NCBI GenBank assembly: GCA_007131895.1
Contig: SLPR01000017.1
Location: forward strand, 1 to 16,332
Direction of reading: 5' to 3'
Source of the DNA: Bacteroidales bacterium
Lineage (GTDB): Bacteria > Bacteroidota > Bacteroidia > Bacteroidales > UBA7960
DNA: 16,332 nucleotides
Below the pieces are notes generated by a model. That model saw only the letters and a program-made list of their open reading frames with translations. It had not been told where the DNA came from and ran no database searches. A program made the translations under genes and the position numbers. Below, piece after piece: positions 8,027 through 16,290 of the stretch (position 1 is its first letter; every line of letters starts with the position of its first letter).

Positions 8027-9226
8027 ATGGAAACCATTTCAAAAATCATTCTTAAACCAGGAAAAGACGAAGCTATTAAAAGATTTCACCCCTGGGTTTT
8101 CAGCGGTGCCATTAAGAAAAAAGAGGGTTCCCCTCTTGATGGTGGCCTTGTGGAAGTGTTTTCCCATCAGGACGAATACCTCGGAACAGGTTTATTTCAG
8201 GATGCCTCCATTGCGGTGCGCATCATGGCTTTTGCCCCTGAGAGGCCACGGGCACTTGATGCAGAATACTGGTACAGCAAACTGTTTAAAGCCTGGAAGC
8301 TCAGAGTGCAACTGGGACTCACAAGCAACGAAAGCACCAACGTTTATCGTCTGATACATGGGGAAGGCGACCAGTTGCCAGGTCTTATCATCGACCATTA
8401 CAACGGAAATCTTGTTGTACAAGCTCATGCAATAGGCATACACCAGAATATTCATTTGATTGCAGAAGGACTGAAGAGTATTTATGGCAGCCATCTGAAA
8501 AGCATTTATTACAAAAGCACGGAAACGCTACCCGGAAACTATGCCCGGCAAGAAGATACCGAAGGATTTTTGTTTGGAGAAAACCCAACAGATGTGGTAT
8601 TTGAATACGGTCATAAGTTCGAAATCGACTTTATTAAAGGTCAAAAGACAGGTTTCTTTATAGACCAGAGAGAAAACAGAGAATTGCTGGCCAGTTATTC
8701 AAAAGGGAAAAAAGTACTGAACACATTTTGTTACTCGGGTGGGTTTTCAGTCTATGCATTGCAGGCTGGGGCAGCATATGTTGAATCACTCGACAGTTCA
8801 AAGAGAGCCATTGAACTGACAGAAAAAAACGTAGAACTGAACTTCCCCGGATGCAAAAACCACGAGGTAATTGTTGCTGATGCGGTTCAATACATAAGGG
8901 AAAGTGATGTTATCAGAGATGTAATCATACTGGATCCCCCGGCATTTGCCAAGCATACCAATGTAAGACACAATGCCGTGCAGGGTTATAAAAGACTCAA
9001 TGCGGAAGCCATACGCAGAATTGCTCCCGGCGGAATCCTTTTTACCTTCAGTTGTTCGCAGGTAGTAAACATGTCGCTGTTTAAATCGACTATTATGGCC
9101 GCAGCTATAGAAGCCGGAAGACAAGCGAAAATTCTGCATCAGATGTCTCAACCGGCAGACCACCCTGTAAATGCATTTCATCCTGAAGGCGAATACCTCA
9201 AAGGACTTGTATTGTATATTGAATAG
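8027..9226 (+). CDS. rlmI: RlmI-type 23S rRNA (cytosine-5) methyltransferase family protein
   Basis: The 399-residue chain matches the length and layout of RlmI-type class I SAM-dependent methyltransferases, which modify a cytosine in 23S rRNA. A PUA RNA-binding domain (about 1-75, with KRFHPWVFSGAI) is followed by a linking domain (about 80-200) and a Rossmann catalytic domain. The latter shows QKTGFFIDQRENR (206-218), motif I VLNTFCYSGGFSVYA (230-244), the acidic SAM-ribose residue in ESLDSS (253-258), motif IV DPPAF (303-307) and FSCSQ (341-345). The frame stays open back to 7856, inside the glycosylase gene, but those extra 57 residues are not family-like. METISKIILKPGKD from 8027 is the expected N-terminus, and a promoter box lies just upstream. 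The target base is inferred from the family. Confidence 0.9.
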   Translation: METISKIILKPGKDEAIKRFHPWVFSGAIKKKEGSPLDGGLVEVFSHQDEYLGTGLFQDASIAVRIMAFAPERPRALDAEYWYSKLFKAWKLRVQLGLTSNESTNVYRLIHGEGDQLPGLIIDHYNGNLVVQAHAIGIHQNIHLIAEGLKSIYGSHLKSIYYKSTETLPGNYARQEDTEGFLFGENPTDVVFEYGHKFEIDFIKGQKTGFFIDQRENRELLASYSKGKKVLNTFCYSGGFSVYALQAGAAYVESLDSSKRAIELTEKNVELNFPGCKNHEVIVADAVQYIRESDVIRDVIILDPPAFAKHTNVRHNAVQGYKRLNAEAIRRIAPGGILFTFSCSQVVNMSLFKSTIMAAAIEAGRQAKILHQMSQPADHPVNAFHPEGEYLKGLVLYIE

Positions 9227-9270
9227 CACAATCAACCAAAAATAAAAGTCAACAAAGAAATCAACTTCAC

Positions 9271-10593
9271 TTGTATACGTATCGCGACATCTGGAAGATA
9301 TCCTACCCCATCATTATTGGGTTGGTAGCTCAAAATATCATGCTGGTTATCGACACGGCTTTCCTGGGGCGTGTTTCAGAAATAACCCTGGGAGCTGCTG
9401 CCATTGGTGGAGTCTTTTATCTGTGTTTGGTCATGCTGGGGACTGGGTTTGCCATTGGCGGGCAAATAATGATAGGAAGGAGAAACGGAGAAGCCAACTA
9501 CGGAGCCATTGGCAAAGTGTTTGACCATACCCAGATTTTCCTTGCGTTGCTGGCCCTTTTTCTATGGATACTGCTCAATTTCGTGGCTCCGCCATTTTTG
9601 CGCTTCTTCATTAGTTCGCCGGCCATACTTCAGGAGAGTCTTATTTTTATCAATTACCGGAAATATGGCTTGCTCTTCGGTTTTTTGGTACTGGGGTTCA
9701 ATTCATTATATATAGGCAACACCAGAACCAAAGTGCTTACATTAAGTACCTTCGTTATGGCCTTTATAAATATCGTACTTGATTACGTATTGATCTTTGG
9801 CCATTATGGCTTCCCCGAGATGGGGATTGCGGGAGCCGCCCTGGCTACCAATATAGCAGAACTCTTCACCTTTGTTTTTTACCTGTCATGGTCCTTTTTT
9901 CGAAAAGATCATCTGTTTTTCAGGCTTTTTCATTTCAGAAAACCAGACTGGGTATTGCTTAATTCGCTGCTGAAGCTGGCTGTACCTGTTATGTTTCAGT
10001 ATTTTTTTTCCTTTGCAGCCTGGTTTGTATTTTTTCTTATCATAGAACAAATCGGAGAAACTGCTCTCGCTGCCTCTAATATAACAAGAAGTGTATACAT
10101 GGTTTTGATGATTCCTGTGTGGGGTTTGAGTGCATCAGTAAATACGCTGGTAAGCAATACCATTGGCCGCGGACAAACAGAGCTGGTAATGCCCTTAATT
10201 TACAAAGTATTACTTATAGGAGTATTGATAAGTATTGTTTCGGTCCAGGTTATCATCTTTCTACCGGATCCCATTGCCGGTTTTTACACCGACAGTCAGC
10301 ACCTCATCGATGCCACCACTCCACTGCTCAGGGTTATCAGCTTTGCCCTTGTTGCATTTGCTTTTGGTATGATCCTATTTAATGGACTTTCGGGCACAGG
10401 AAAAACCATGCTTGCACTCAAAATTGAAATCTTAGCCATTACCTTTTACCTGCTCACTACTCTAATCCTTGCTTTTTACCTCGATGCCCCGGCAAATGTA
10501 GTTTGGATGGTAGAAATCGTTTATTTTTCCGCAATGGGTTTGTTTGCCTTTATAGCCCTGAAGAGAAGCAACTGGCGAGAGCACATTGTGTAA
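9271..10593 (+). CDS. MATE family multidrug/sodium antiporter
   Basis: The 440-residue hydrophobic protein has about twelve membrane helices in two related halves, the layout of MATE transporters, which export drugs or metabolites in exchange for Na+ or H+ across the inner membrane. The first helix reads ISYPIIIGLVAQNIMLVIDTAFLGRVS, the classic MATE start, and the second half begins near LLKLAVPVMFQYFFSF. IGGQIMIGRRNGE (62-74) is the loop expected between helices 2 and 3. I take the TTG at 9271 as start: no in-frame ATG lies between the previous stop and this point, and the first internal Met falls inside helix 1. The gene follows the methyltransferase by 44 bases and probably shares its message. 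Substrate is unknown. Confidence 0.93.
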   Translation: MYTYRDIWKISYPIIIGLVAQNIMLVIDTAFLGRVSEITLGAAAIGGVFYLCLVMLGTGFAIGGQIMIGRRNGEANYGAIGKVFDHTQIFLALLALFLWILLNFVAPPFLRFFISSPAILQESLIFINYRKYGLLFGFLVLGFNSLYIGNTRTKVLTLSTFVMAFINIVLDYVLIFGHYGFPEMGIAGAALATNIAELFTFVFYLSWSFFRKDHLFFRLFHFRKPDWVLLNSLLKLAVPVMFQYFFSFAAWFVFFLIIEQIGETALAASNITRSVYMVLMIPVWGLSASVNTLVSNTIGRGQTELVMPLIYKVLLIGVLISIVSVQVIIFLPDPIAGFYTDSQHLIDATTPLLRVISFALVAFAFGMILFNGLSGTGKTMLALKIEILAITFYLLTTLILAFYLDAPANVVWMVEIVYFSAMGLFAFIALKRSNWREHIV

Positions 10594-10771
10594 AAGGGGC
10601 TAACATAATTCTGTCTTTAGCATGACTTTACTTTCTGATTAACAGCATAATAAATCATTGAAAATAGCAGTTTATATTAATCGGATCGCCCCCCAGGCCT
10701 TGCTGGAGACACCTTGCAAAACAGATACAAGCTGAATTTATAATTCTTAACAGGACCAGGGTGGAAATGCA

Positions 10772-12004
10772 TTAATACAATTCTACTTTAATGTGAGGCA
10801 ATTGCTGGCAAATCAAATCCTTATTCCCGATTTCAGAGGGTATGGTAAGCTGGCAAAGCTTTGGGAGTTTGTCAATACCATATACAGGCCGGGAAATAGG
10901 GTTTCCACCAAGATAAATTCCCTTCAGTGACGACTTTTTAGGTTCTTCAATAACAATTTCCTGTATCTGGTTCTGGGTGAGCCCCAGAAACTGAAGGCTT
11001 TTCATGGTGAAAATTCCCTGAGGAATAAAAGTAATGGAATTGCCTCCCAGGTAAAGTTCCCGTAGCTTTTCCATTTCATATAATGCAACAGGAAGAGATA
11101 TAATTTTGTTGAACCTGAGATTGATATGTAATAATGATTTCAATTCACACAAAACTTCAGGGAAACTACTGAAACTATTTTCCGATAAATCAACATGTTT
11201 CAGGTTTTCAAGCAGTGCAAAACAATCAGGCAAAGAGTTTAATTTATTGCCCCTGACAATAATAGTTTCCAGGGATGTAAGGCAGCAGAAATCGTCTTCG
11301 ATGTTTTCGAGCAGATTGTTGTGCAAATCTAATATTGTAAGCTCCCGAAGTTCTGAAAGTATGCCATCAAGCCTTGAAATCCTGTTCCAGCTTACATCCA
11401 ACTCTCTCAGGGAATACAAGTTACCAACACAAAAGGGAACAGAAGAAAAGTTATTTTCTGCAATATAAAGCTTCTGGAGAAACCTGAGATTGATAAGTTC
11501 ATTGGGCAATTGTTGCAGTTTATTCCAGTCCAGATTTAATTCACGCAAAGCGTATAATTCTCCCAGGGAAGCCGGGAGATGACAAATTCTGTTGTACTGC
11601 AGATCGAGTTTTTGCAGGTTCTGCAATTTAGCAGTTTCTATGGGCAAGGTACTTAAAGTATTCCATCCCAGGGAAAGGGTTCTGAGTTCGCGTAAGTTTT
11701 TTATATTTGACGGTACTTCCCCTATTTTGTTATCTCTCAAATCCAGGTGTTCCAGTGAAAACAGACGCAGAATTACTTTGGGAAAGTTCAGCAGCCTGTT
11801 CTGACAAACAGATAACTTTTTCAGTAGTCCCAATCCGGCCAGCTCCTCTGGCAGGCAAGACAATTTGTTTTTATTGAGAATTAATTCCTGTAAATTAACA
11901 AGCCTGCCTATTTCTGCAGGCAGTTCGGTCAGCCCCTGATCACTCAGGTCAAGTTTTATTACCAACGCAGGCTTCTCCAAGGCTTCCTGCAGGGAATAAT
12001 TCAT
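10772..12004 (-). CDS. Leucine-rich-repeat protein (about 16 repeats, no other domain)
   Basis: From the ATG at 12004 the protein has 410 residues, almost all of them 23-residue leucine-rich repeats of the form LxxLxLxxNxLxxLPxxIxxL. I count sixteen complete units plus a degenerate last one, with only about 13 residues before the first. Units 9, 10 and 15 lack the usual LP step. There is no signal peptide, membrane segment, GTPase or kinase domain, so it should be a cytoplasmic curved binding surface; the partner cannot be predicted. The open frame also allows a TTG three codons earlier (12013), but the ATG is the better start. It is the only minus-strand gene, converges on the transporter gene and diverges from the GH3 fusion. 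A weak -7-like box, TATATTCG, lies at 12061-12054. No clear terminator is visible in 10594-10771. Confidence 0.85.
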   Translation of the reverse strand: MNYSLQEALEKPALVIKLDLSDQGLTELPAEIGRLVNLQELILNKNKLSCLPEELAGLGLLKKLSVCQNRLLNFPKVILRLFSLEHLDLRDNKIGEVPSNIKNLRELRTLSLGWNTLSTLPIETAKLQNLQKLDLQYNRICHLPASLGELYALRELNLDWNKLQQLPNELINLRFLQKLYIAENNFSSVPFCVGNLYSLRELDVSWNRISRLDGILSELRELTILDLHNNLLENIEDDFCCLTSLETIIVRGNKLNSLPDCFALLENLKHVDLSENSFSSFPEVLCELKSLLHINLRFNKIISLPVALYEMEKLRELYLGGNSITFIPQGIFTMKSLQFLGLTQNQIQEIVIEEPKKSSLKGIYLGGNPISRPVYGIDKLPKLCQLTIPSEIGNKDLICQQLPHIKVELY

Positions 12005-12296
12005 TGTATTCAACGTAATGACTTCTTTATGGTTTTTTTACTCATTTGTCAGGCGAATATACATTTTATTGACGATTCTGTCTCAATTATTATTGAAAGA
12101 AAAATCGCGAATCCATAGTATAAGTCATGTTAAATAATTGCTATCCGGGATTTGTTTTTTAATGGCTTGCTAAATCTGTATTTTTATGAGATCGTGAACA
12201 ATAAATATGTAAAAAAATACGTAGGTTTGCAGGGTATTTTAAGGCCGGATACACTTTGCAGGCAACAGGCCTTTTCAGGTTAATTATATCGACACA
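12005..12296. other. Divergent intergenic region between the LRR gene and the GH3 fusion gene
   Basis: This 292-base AT-rich stretch must hold the promoters of both divergent genes. On the plus strand it carries TAGGTTTG at 12222-12229 and on the minus strand the weaker TATATTCG at 12061-12054, with a TTG (12086-12084) 22 bases farther upstream. I see no small gene or RNA in it. Confidence 0.5.
12222..12229 (+). promoter_or_regulatory. Bacteroidota -7 promoter box for the GH3 fusion gene
   Basis: TAGGTTTG fits TAnnTTTG exactly and is followed by CAGG, 67 bases before the ATG at 12297. No -33 TTTG is seen at the usual distance, so the call rests on the -7 box and its position. Confidence 0.45.
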
Positions 12297-15200
12297 ATGA
12301 AATTGAAAAATTTTCTCTCTATATCTCTGATTACACTCAGTATTTTTTTAATCAAGACCACCCATCCGGGAAACCTCGATGTTACGGAAAACTTCTCCGA
12401 CAGGAGCCTTGAGCATCCTCCGAACTATTCAACTCCCTGGGTAGACTCCGTTTTCAATTCCCTTACGCTGGAGCAGCGCATTGCGCAACTGCTGATGATA
12501 GAAGCCAGCAGCAATCAGAACAGAACTTATAATAACCGCATCGAACGACTTATCAAAGATTATAACATTGGAGGAATTGTATTCTTCAAAGGGGGTCCGG
12601 CATCCCAGTTGAATCTTACCAGTCACTGGCAGCGTATGGCTCAGACCCCCATGCTGCTGGCCATGGATGCTGAGTGGGGTTTATCCATGCGCCTGGACAG
12701 TACCACAACTTTCCCCCGCCAGGTAACCCTTGGGGCCATTACCAACGAACGGCTCATTTATGAACTCGGCTTGGAAATGGGACGCCAAAGCAAACGCATG
12801 GGGATGCATATCAACTTTTCTCCTGTTGTGGATGTTAATTCTAACCCGGCCAATCCTGTTATCAACTCCCGATCTTTTGGAGAATGCCGTTACAATGTCA
12901 CCCGAAAAGGAATGGCTTTGATGTTTGGCATGCAGGATGCTGGTATCATTGCCACGGCAAAGCACTTCCCCGGTCACGGCGATACCGATGTGGACTCCCA
13001 CCATGCCCTCCCGGTTATCAATCAGCCTTACGCCGAGCTCGATTCAATTCATCTTTTCCCTTTCCGGCATTTAATTGATAAAGGCCTTAAGTCAGTTATG
13101 GTGGCCCACCTCAATGTACCATCCCTGGATCTGACAGAAAAATTACCATCAAGTCTTTCACGAGAAATTGTTACTGAATTGCTTCAGGTAGAAATGGGCT
13201 TTAAAGGGCTCGTTATAACCGATGCACTGAATATGAAGGGCGTTACCGACTCTCATAAGTCCGGAGAACTGGAAGTGGCAGCATTGCTTGCAGGAAATGA
13301 TATTTTGCTCATGCCCAATAATGTACCCCATGCTATCAATGCCATCAAAAAGGCCATAAAAGATGGTGAACTGGACGAAGAACTGGTAAACCTCAAAGCC
13401 CGGAAAGTACTTTATTTTAAAGAGCAAGCCGGACTCAACAGGATAAGAACCCTTGCGCTCAAAAACCTGCACGACGATTTGAATGCTCCAAGGGTGCATA
13501 ACCTCAACAAGAGACTTGCAGAGGCATCCATTACGGTGATAAAAAACGATGAGGATCTGATTCCCCTCAAGAGACTCGACACCCTCAACATTGCAGCCCT
13601 CACCATCGGTTCATCGGCCGAGAATCCTTTCCAGGCTATGTTGGCCCATTACGCTCCTGTTTCCACATATGGAATTGCCAAAAACCATAATGCACGACAG
13701 GCAACTGCCCTGATCGAAGAACTAGCCAAATACAACCTGGTGATAGTCTCCATCCAAAACAACAGCATGTTTCCCGGGCGAAATTATGGCATCAACCAGC
13801 AAACCATCGACCTGGTAAATGGACTGTCGGAGAAAAACAACATCATTCTCAATGTATTTGCCAATCCTTACAGCCTGGGTGCTTTTGGTGATGGACTAAT
13901 GAATGCCCGCTCTATAATGGTTTCCTACCAGGATGGCAGAGACTTTGAAGAGGCCTCAGCACAGGTCATTTTCGGCGCCATTGCTGCCCGCGGCAGACTT
14001 CCTGTTTCGGTTTTGCCTTATTTTTCTATATACACCGGTATTCATACTCCGGGAAGAATAAGAGTCAAATATGGAGATTCGGAACTCTCCGGAATCAATA
14101 TGTTTATGCTCAGCAGGATTGACAGCATTGTTATGGCGGGTATTAAAGCAAAAGCGTTTCCGGGATGCCAGGTGGCTGTAATAAAAGACGGGGTAATGAT
14201 TCATAACCAGTCATACGGACATCACACCTATGATAACCCCTCTGCGCGTGTTCGCAATTCGGATATCTATGACCTGGCTTCGCTGACCAAGATTGTAGGC
14301 ACCACCAGTGCCATCATGCGCCTGGTTGACGAAGGTCGCATCGACATCAACAAACCCATTAGCCATTACCTCCCGTCACTCAACGGTTCCAACAAGGAAA
14401 AACTCGTTATCAGGGAAATACTTGCTCACCAGGCCCGATTCCGTTCATGGATTCCGTTTTACCTCAACACCCTGGAAGAAGGAAGACCCGGCAAACAAAT
14501 ATACAGCAACATTCCCTCACCCGACTTTCCCGTTAAGGTAGCTGAAGGGCTTTACATCAACAAAACTTACCGGGATTCCATCTTTCATGCCATCAGCAAC
14601 TCGGATCTCCTAAACCGGAAAAGGTACATTTATTCTGACCTGGGGTTTATTCTTTTTGCTGAAATGATTGAACAGGTTACTGGCGAACCTTTTGACCAAT
14701 ATCTTGACAAAACATTTTTCAAACCTCTGGGATTTCAGACCATGGGATTTAACCCGCTGAACCGGTTTGAAAAAAGCAGGATAGTTCCCACCGAAAATGA
14801 TACAATATTCCGCAGACAACTTATTCACGGTTATGTTCACGATCCCGGAGCAGCCATGCTGGGTGGTATTGCCGGGCATGCAGGGTTGTTTTCCAATGCT
14901 GCAGAACTGGCAGTATTTATGCAAATGCTGCTGCAGGAAGGGAGTTATGGAGGACTCAATTTTATTTCACCCGAAACCATCAGAGAATTTACCACAACAC
15001 AATACGCCGGTAATCAGAACCGCAGGGCTTTGGGATTTGACAAACCCACCATCAGGCCTGACAATAACAACCCTGCATGTGAAAGTGCCTCAGTAATGAG
15101 CTATGGCCACACCGGATTTACAGGTATATACGCATGGGTAGACCCTGCCGAAAACCTGGTGTTCGTCTTTCTCTCCAACCGCGTATACCCTTCCGCATCC

Positions 15201-15302
15201 AACCGCAAAATCTCCGAAATGAATATACGCACAAAAATACATCAGTCCATCTACGATGCCATTTATTTCGAAAGGTTTATGCTTAATAACAGGCTTCCCT
15301 GA
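12297..15302 (+). CDS. Exported fusion of a NagZ-type GH3 beta-N-acetylglucosaminidase and a beta-lactamase-fold serine hydrolase
   Basis: The 1001-residue protein begins with a signal peptide (about 1-22, no lipobox Cys), so it acts in the periplasm or outer envelope. Residues about 48-400 are a GH3 barrel of the NagZ kind: KHFPGHGDT (222-230), the Asp-His acid/base pair in DVDSHHALP (D233, H235), and the nucleophile D309 in VITDALNM. Residues about 405-575 form the second alpha/beta domain found in two-domain NagZ of Bacillus. Residues about 605-985 are a class C beta-lactamase/PBP-like domain: S662-L-T-K665, Y779-S-D as the second motif, and H938-T-G in place of KTG. The likely job is muropeptide breakdown: removing GlcNAc, then a peptide- or amide-bond step. 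The second activity is inferred from the Bacillus NagZ-AmiE pairing and could instead be a carboxypeptidase or esterase. Confidence 0.92.
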   Translation: MKLKNFLSISLITLSIFLIKTTHPGNLDVTENFSDRSLEHPPNYSTPWVDSVFNSLTLEQRIAQLLMIEASSNQNRTYNNRIERLIKDYNIGGIVFFKGGPASQLNLTSHWQRMAQTPMLLAMDAEWGLSMRLDSTTTFPRQVTLGAITNERLIYELGLEMGRQSKRMGMHINFSPVVDVNSNPANPVINSRSFGECRYNVTRKGMALMFGMQDAGIIATAKHFPGHGDTDVDSHHALPVINQPYAELDSIHLFPFRHLIDKGLKSVMVAHLNVPSLDLTEKLPSSLSREIVTELLQVEMGFKGLVITDALNMKGVTDSHKSGELEVAALLAGNDILLMPNNVPHAINAIKKAIKDGELDEELVNLKARKVLYFKEQAGLNRIRTLALKNLHDDLNAPRVHNLNKRLAEASITVIKNDEDLIPLKRLDTLNIAALTIGSSAENPFQAMLAHYAPVSTYGIAKNHNARQATALIEELAKYNLVIVSIQNNSMFPGRNYGINQQTIDLVNGLSEKNNIILNVFANPYSLGAFGDGLMNARSIMVSYQDGRDFEEASAQVIFGAIAARGRLPVSVLPYFSIYTGIHTPGRIRVKYGDSELSGINMFMLSRIDSIVMAGIKAKAFPGCQVAVIKDGVMIHNQSYGHHTYDNPSARVRNSDIYDLASLTKIVGTTSAIMRLVDEGRIDINKPISHYLPSLNGSNKEKLVIREILAHQARFRSWIPFYLNTLEEGRPGKQIYSNIPSPDFPVKVAEGLYINKTYRDSIFHAISNSDLLNRKRYIYSDLGFILFAEMIEQVTGEPFDQYLDKTFFKPLGFQTMGFNPLNRFEKSRIVPTENDTIFRRQLIHGYVHDPGAAMLGGIAGHAGLFSNAAELAVFMQMLLQEGSYGGLNFISPETIREFTTTQYAGNQNRRALGFDKPTIRPDNNNPACESASVMSYGHTGFTGIYAWVDPAENLVFVFLSNRVYPSASNRKISEMNIRTKIHQSIYDAIYFERFMLNNRLP

Positions 15303-15336
15303 CACGTATCATTGATATTCAAAGCATTTACCCCGC

Positions 15337-15361
15337 AAAGCGGCAATTGTATTGCCGCTTT
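15337..15361 (+). terminator. Hairpin terminator after the GH3 fusion gene
   Basis: Perfect 11-bp stem: aaagcggcaat (15337-15347), loop tgt, attgccgcttt (15351-15361), 34 bases after the stop codon. The A-run on one side and T-run on the other suggest it works in both directions; the T-run is only three bases long. Confidence 0.65.
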
Positions 15362-15431
15362 GAACATCATTGAATTTGTAATTCATTAATATTAAGCCGT
15401 AGCATTTGTGTTGGGTTTTTCTTTTGTGCTG

Positions 15432-15510
15432 AATGACTAATTCAACTGGTGTCAAGCGGAATTAACTTCCGTTGAGCTCCCTTCGGTCGGTTGCAAATTC
15501 TGATTAACAC
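15432..15510 (+). repeat. Modular intergenic repeat, copy A (longest)
   Basis: It can be divided into three parts: P, from aatgactaattcaac to gcggaatt; Q, with ttgagctcccttcggtcggttg (15472-15493); and R, gcaaattctgattaacac. Parts of it recur downstream: Q in fragment B, and P joined directly to R in fragment C. Confidence 0.6.
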
Positions 15511-15716
15511 CTATGTAACCATTGGATTATCAAAGGGTTTTATGTGTAGCTGTTAACCCAAAAAACAACATTTTTTTCGTAGAGGGAATTCCGCTTAGTG
15601 ACATCCGGAATTTCCTGTCAGGAATATCAATTTTCTGTTCTCGTCTCTCGCCTCTAAAGGCCTGTTTCTATCATGTTCTCTGCTATTGCGCTGCAAACAC
15701 CTTTAATACCTGGACG

Positions 15717-15975
15717 ACCATTCTGCTGCAGCGCCTTATATGATTATACGCTGATACCCGGGGTGCCGTTCCAAAGCCTGACGGCTTTCTCACTTTGCCC
15801 CGGGCTCTGATGTCAGAGCCTTTCAGGCTCATGGGTATCAAAAAAGGGTTAACTCGTGGGAGGTTCCATTTCTGTTGGTGGGTGCCTCATAAAGGCTGAA
15901 AGCCTTAAATAACCTGGCCCGGGGCAATGCCCCGGGTAAACGGGTAGGATTTATTGGGCGCTGCGCAGAAATGGT
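15717..15975. repeat. Imperfect inverted-repeat element of about 259 bp (MITE- or REP-like)
   Basis: The ends accattctgctgcagcgcc (15717-15735) and ggcgctgcgcagaaatggt (15957-15975) are inverted copies of each other with only two one-base gaps. Each arm then repeats the same plan: an AT-rich step, a cccgggg/ccccggg stem (15757-15763 with 15798-15804; 15918-15925 with 15929-15936), and a short stem built on ggcttt/aaagcc or aaggct/agcctt. Further pairs are tgataccc/gggtatca (15752-15759 and 15833-15840), ggctctga/tcagagcc (15803-15820) and ccatttctg/cagaaatgg (15866-15874 and 15966-15974). No open frame fits, so it would be non-autonomous if mobile. Confidence 0.6.
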
Positions 15976-16049
15976 ATTTGTTGGTATCAGGTTGATGACA
16001 GCGCGATGTTAGCTACGGTTATGTGTTGTAAAATCCCCGGCAAGCCGTA

Positions 16050-16092
16050 TTTAACTTCATTGAGCTCACTCCGGTCGGTTGTAATTCCGCTT
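16050..16092 (+). repeat. Modular intergenic repeat, fragment B
   Basis: The stretch from tttaacttcattgagctc to cggtcggttgtaattccg copies the middle part (Q) of repeat A with a few substitutions and one-base gaps, but lacks its left part. Confidence 0.5.
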
Positions 16093-16115
16093 CGCGGGGG
16101 TAGTTTCGTATTTTA

Positions 16116-16269
16116 GTCAGGGCATGAACTGTAGTCATACCCTGACCCCCTTCGATCAATGCTGGTGGGGTATGACTCCAAATCATACCCTCACCAAAAA
16201 TGACTAACTCAAATGTGTGGCGAGCGGAATTGCAAATTCTGCTCAACGCATGTCCCTAAGTCATACCCT
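16116..16269. repeat. Cluster of tcataccct words forming hairpins
   Basis: Three direct copies of tcataccct (16135-16143, 16183-16191, 16261-16269) and two inverted ones (agggcatga 16119-16127, degenerate; gggtatga 16168-16175) lie within about 150 bases. They pair into two strong hairpins: 16116-16146 (gtcagggcatgaac against gtcataccctgac) and 16164-16195 (ggtggggtatga against tcataccctcacc, seven-base loop). Confidence 0.5.
16199..16250 (+). repeat. Modular intergenic repeat, fragment C
   Basis: It begins aatgactaactcaaatg and passes straight from agcggaatt to gcaaattctg, so it equals repeat A with its middle 29 or so bases removed. The junction forms a near-perfect palindrome, agcggaatt (16223-16231) facing aattctgct (16235-16243). 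Confidence 0.5.
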
Positions 16270-16290
16270 AACTTCTCAAACCAAACAAAA

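Noticed and set aside
10594..10771. Small RNA or terminator between the convergent transporter and LRR genes
   Set aside because: Only short, weak inverted pairs (ccag/ctgg) could be found and no T-run; not enough to call either.
12005..12013. TTG start three codons upstream of the LRR gene's ATG
   Set aside because: It adds only three residues and an ATG is available; ATG is the more likely start.
15522..15743. 73-residue open frame in the repeat region
   Set aside because: TTG start, no motif, composition unlike the neighbouring proteins, and it runs into the inverted-repeat element.
16019..16246. 75-residue minus-strand open frame
   Set aside because: It translates repeat fragments B and C and the hairpin cluster; no protein signature.
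16116..16269. CRISPR array
   Set aside because: The repeated word is only 9-13 bases, occurs in both orientations and at irregular distances, and no cas gene is present.
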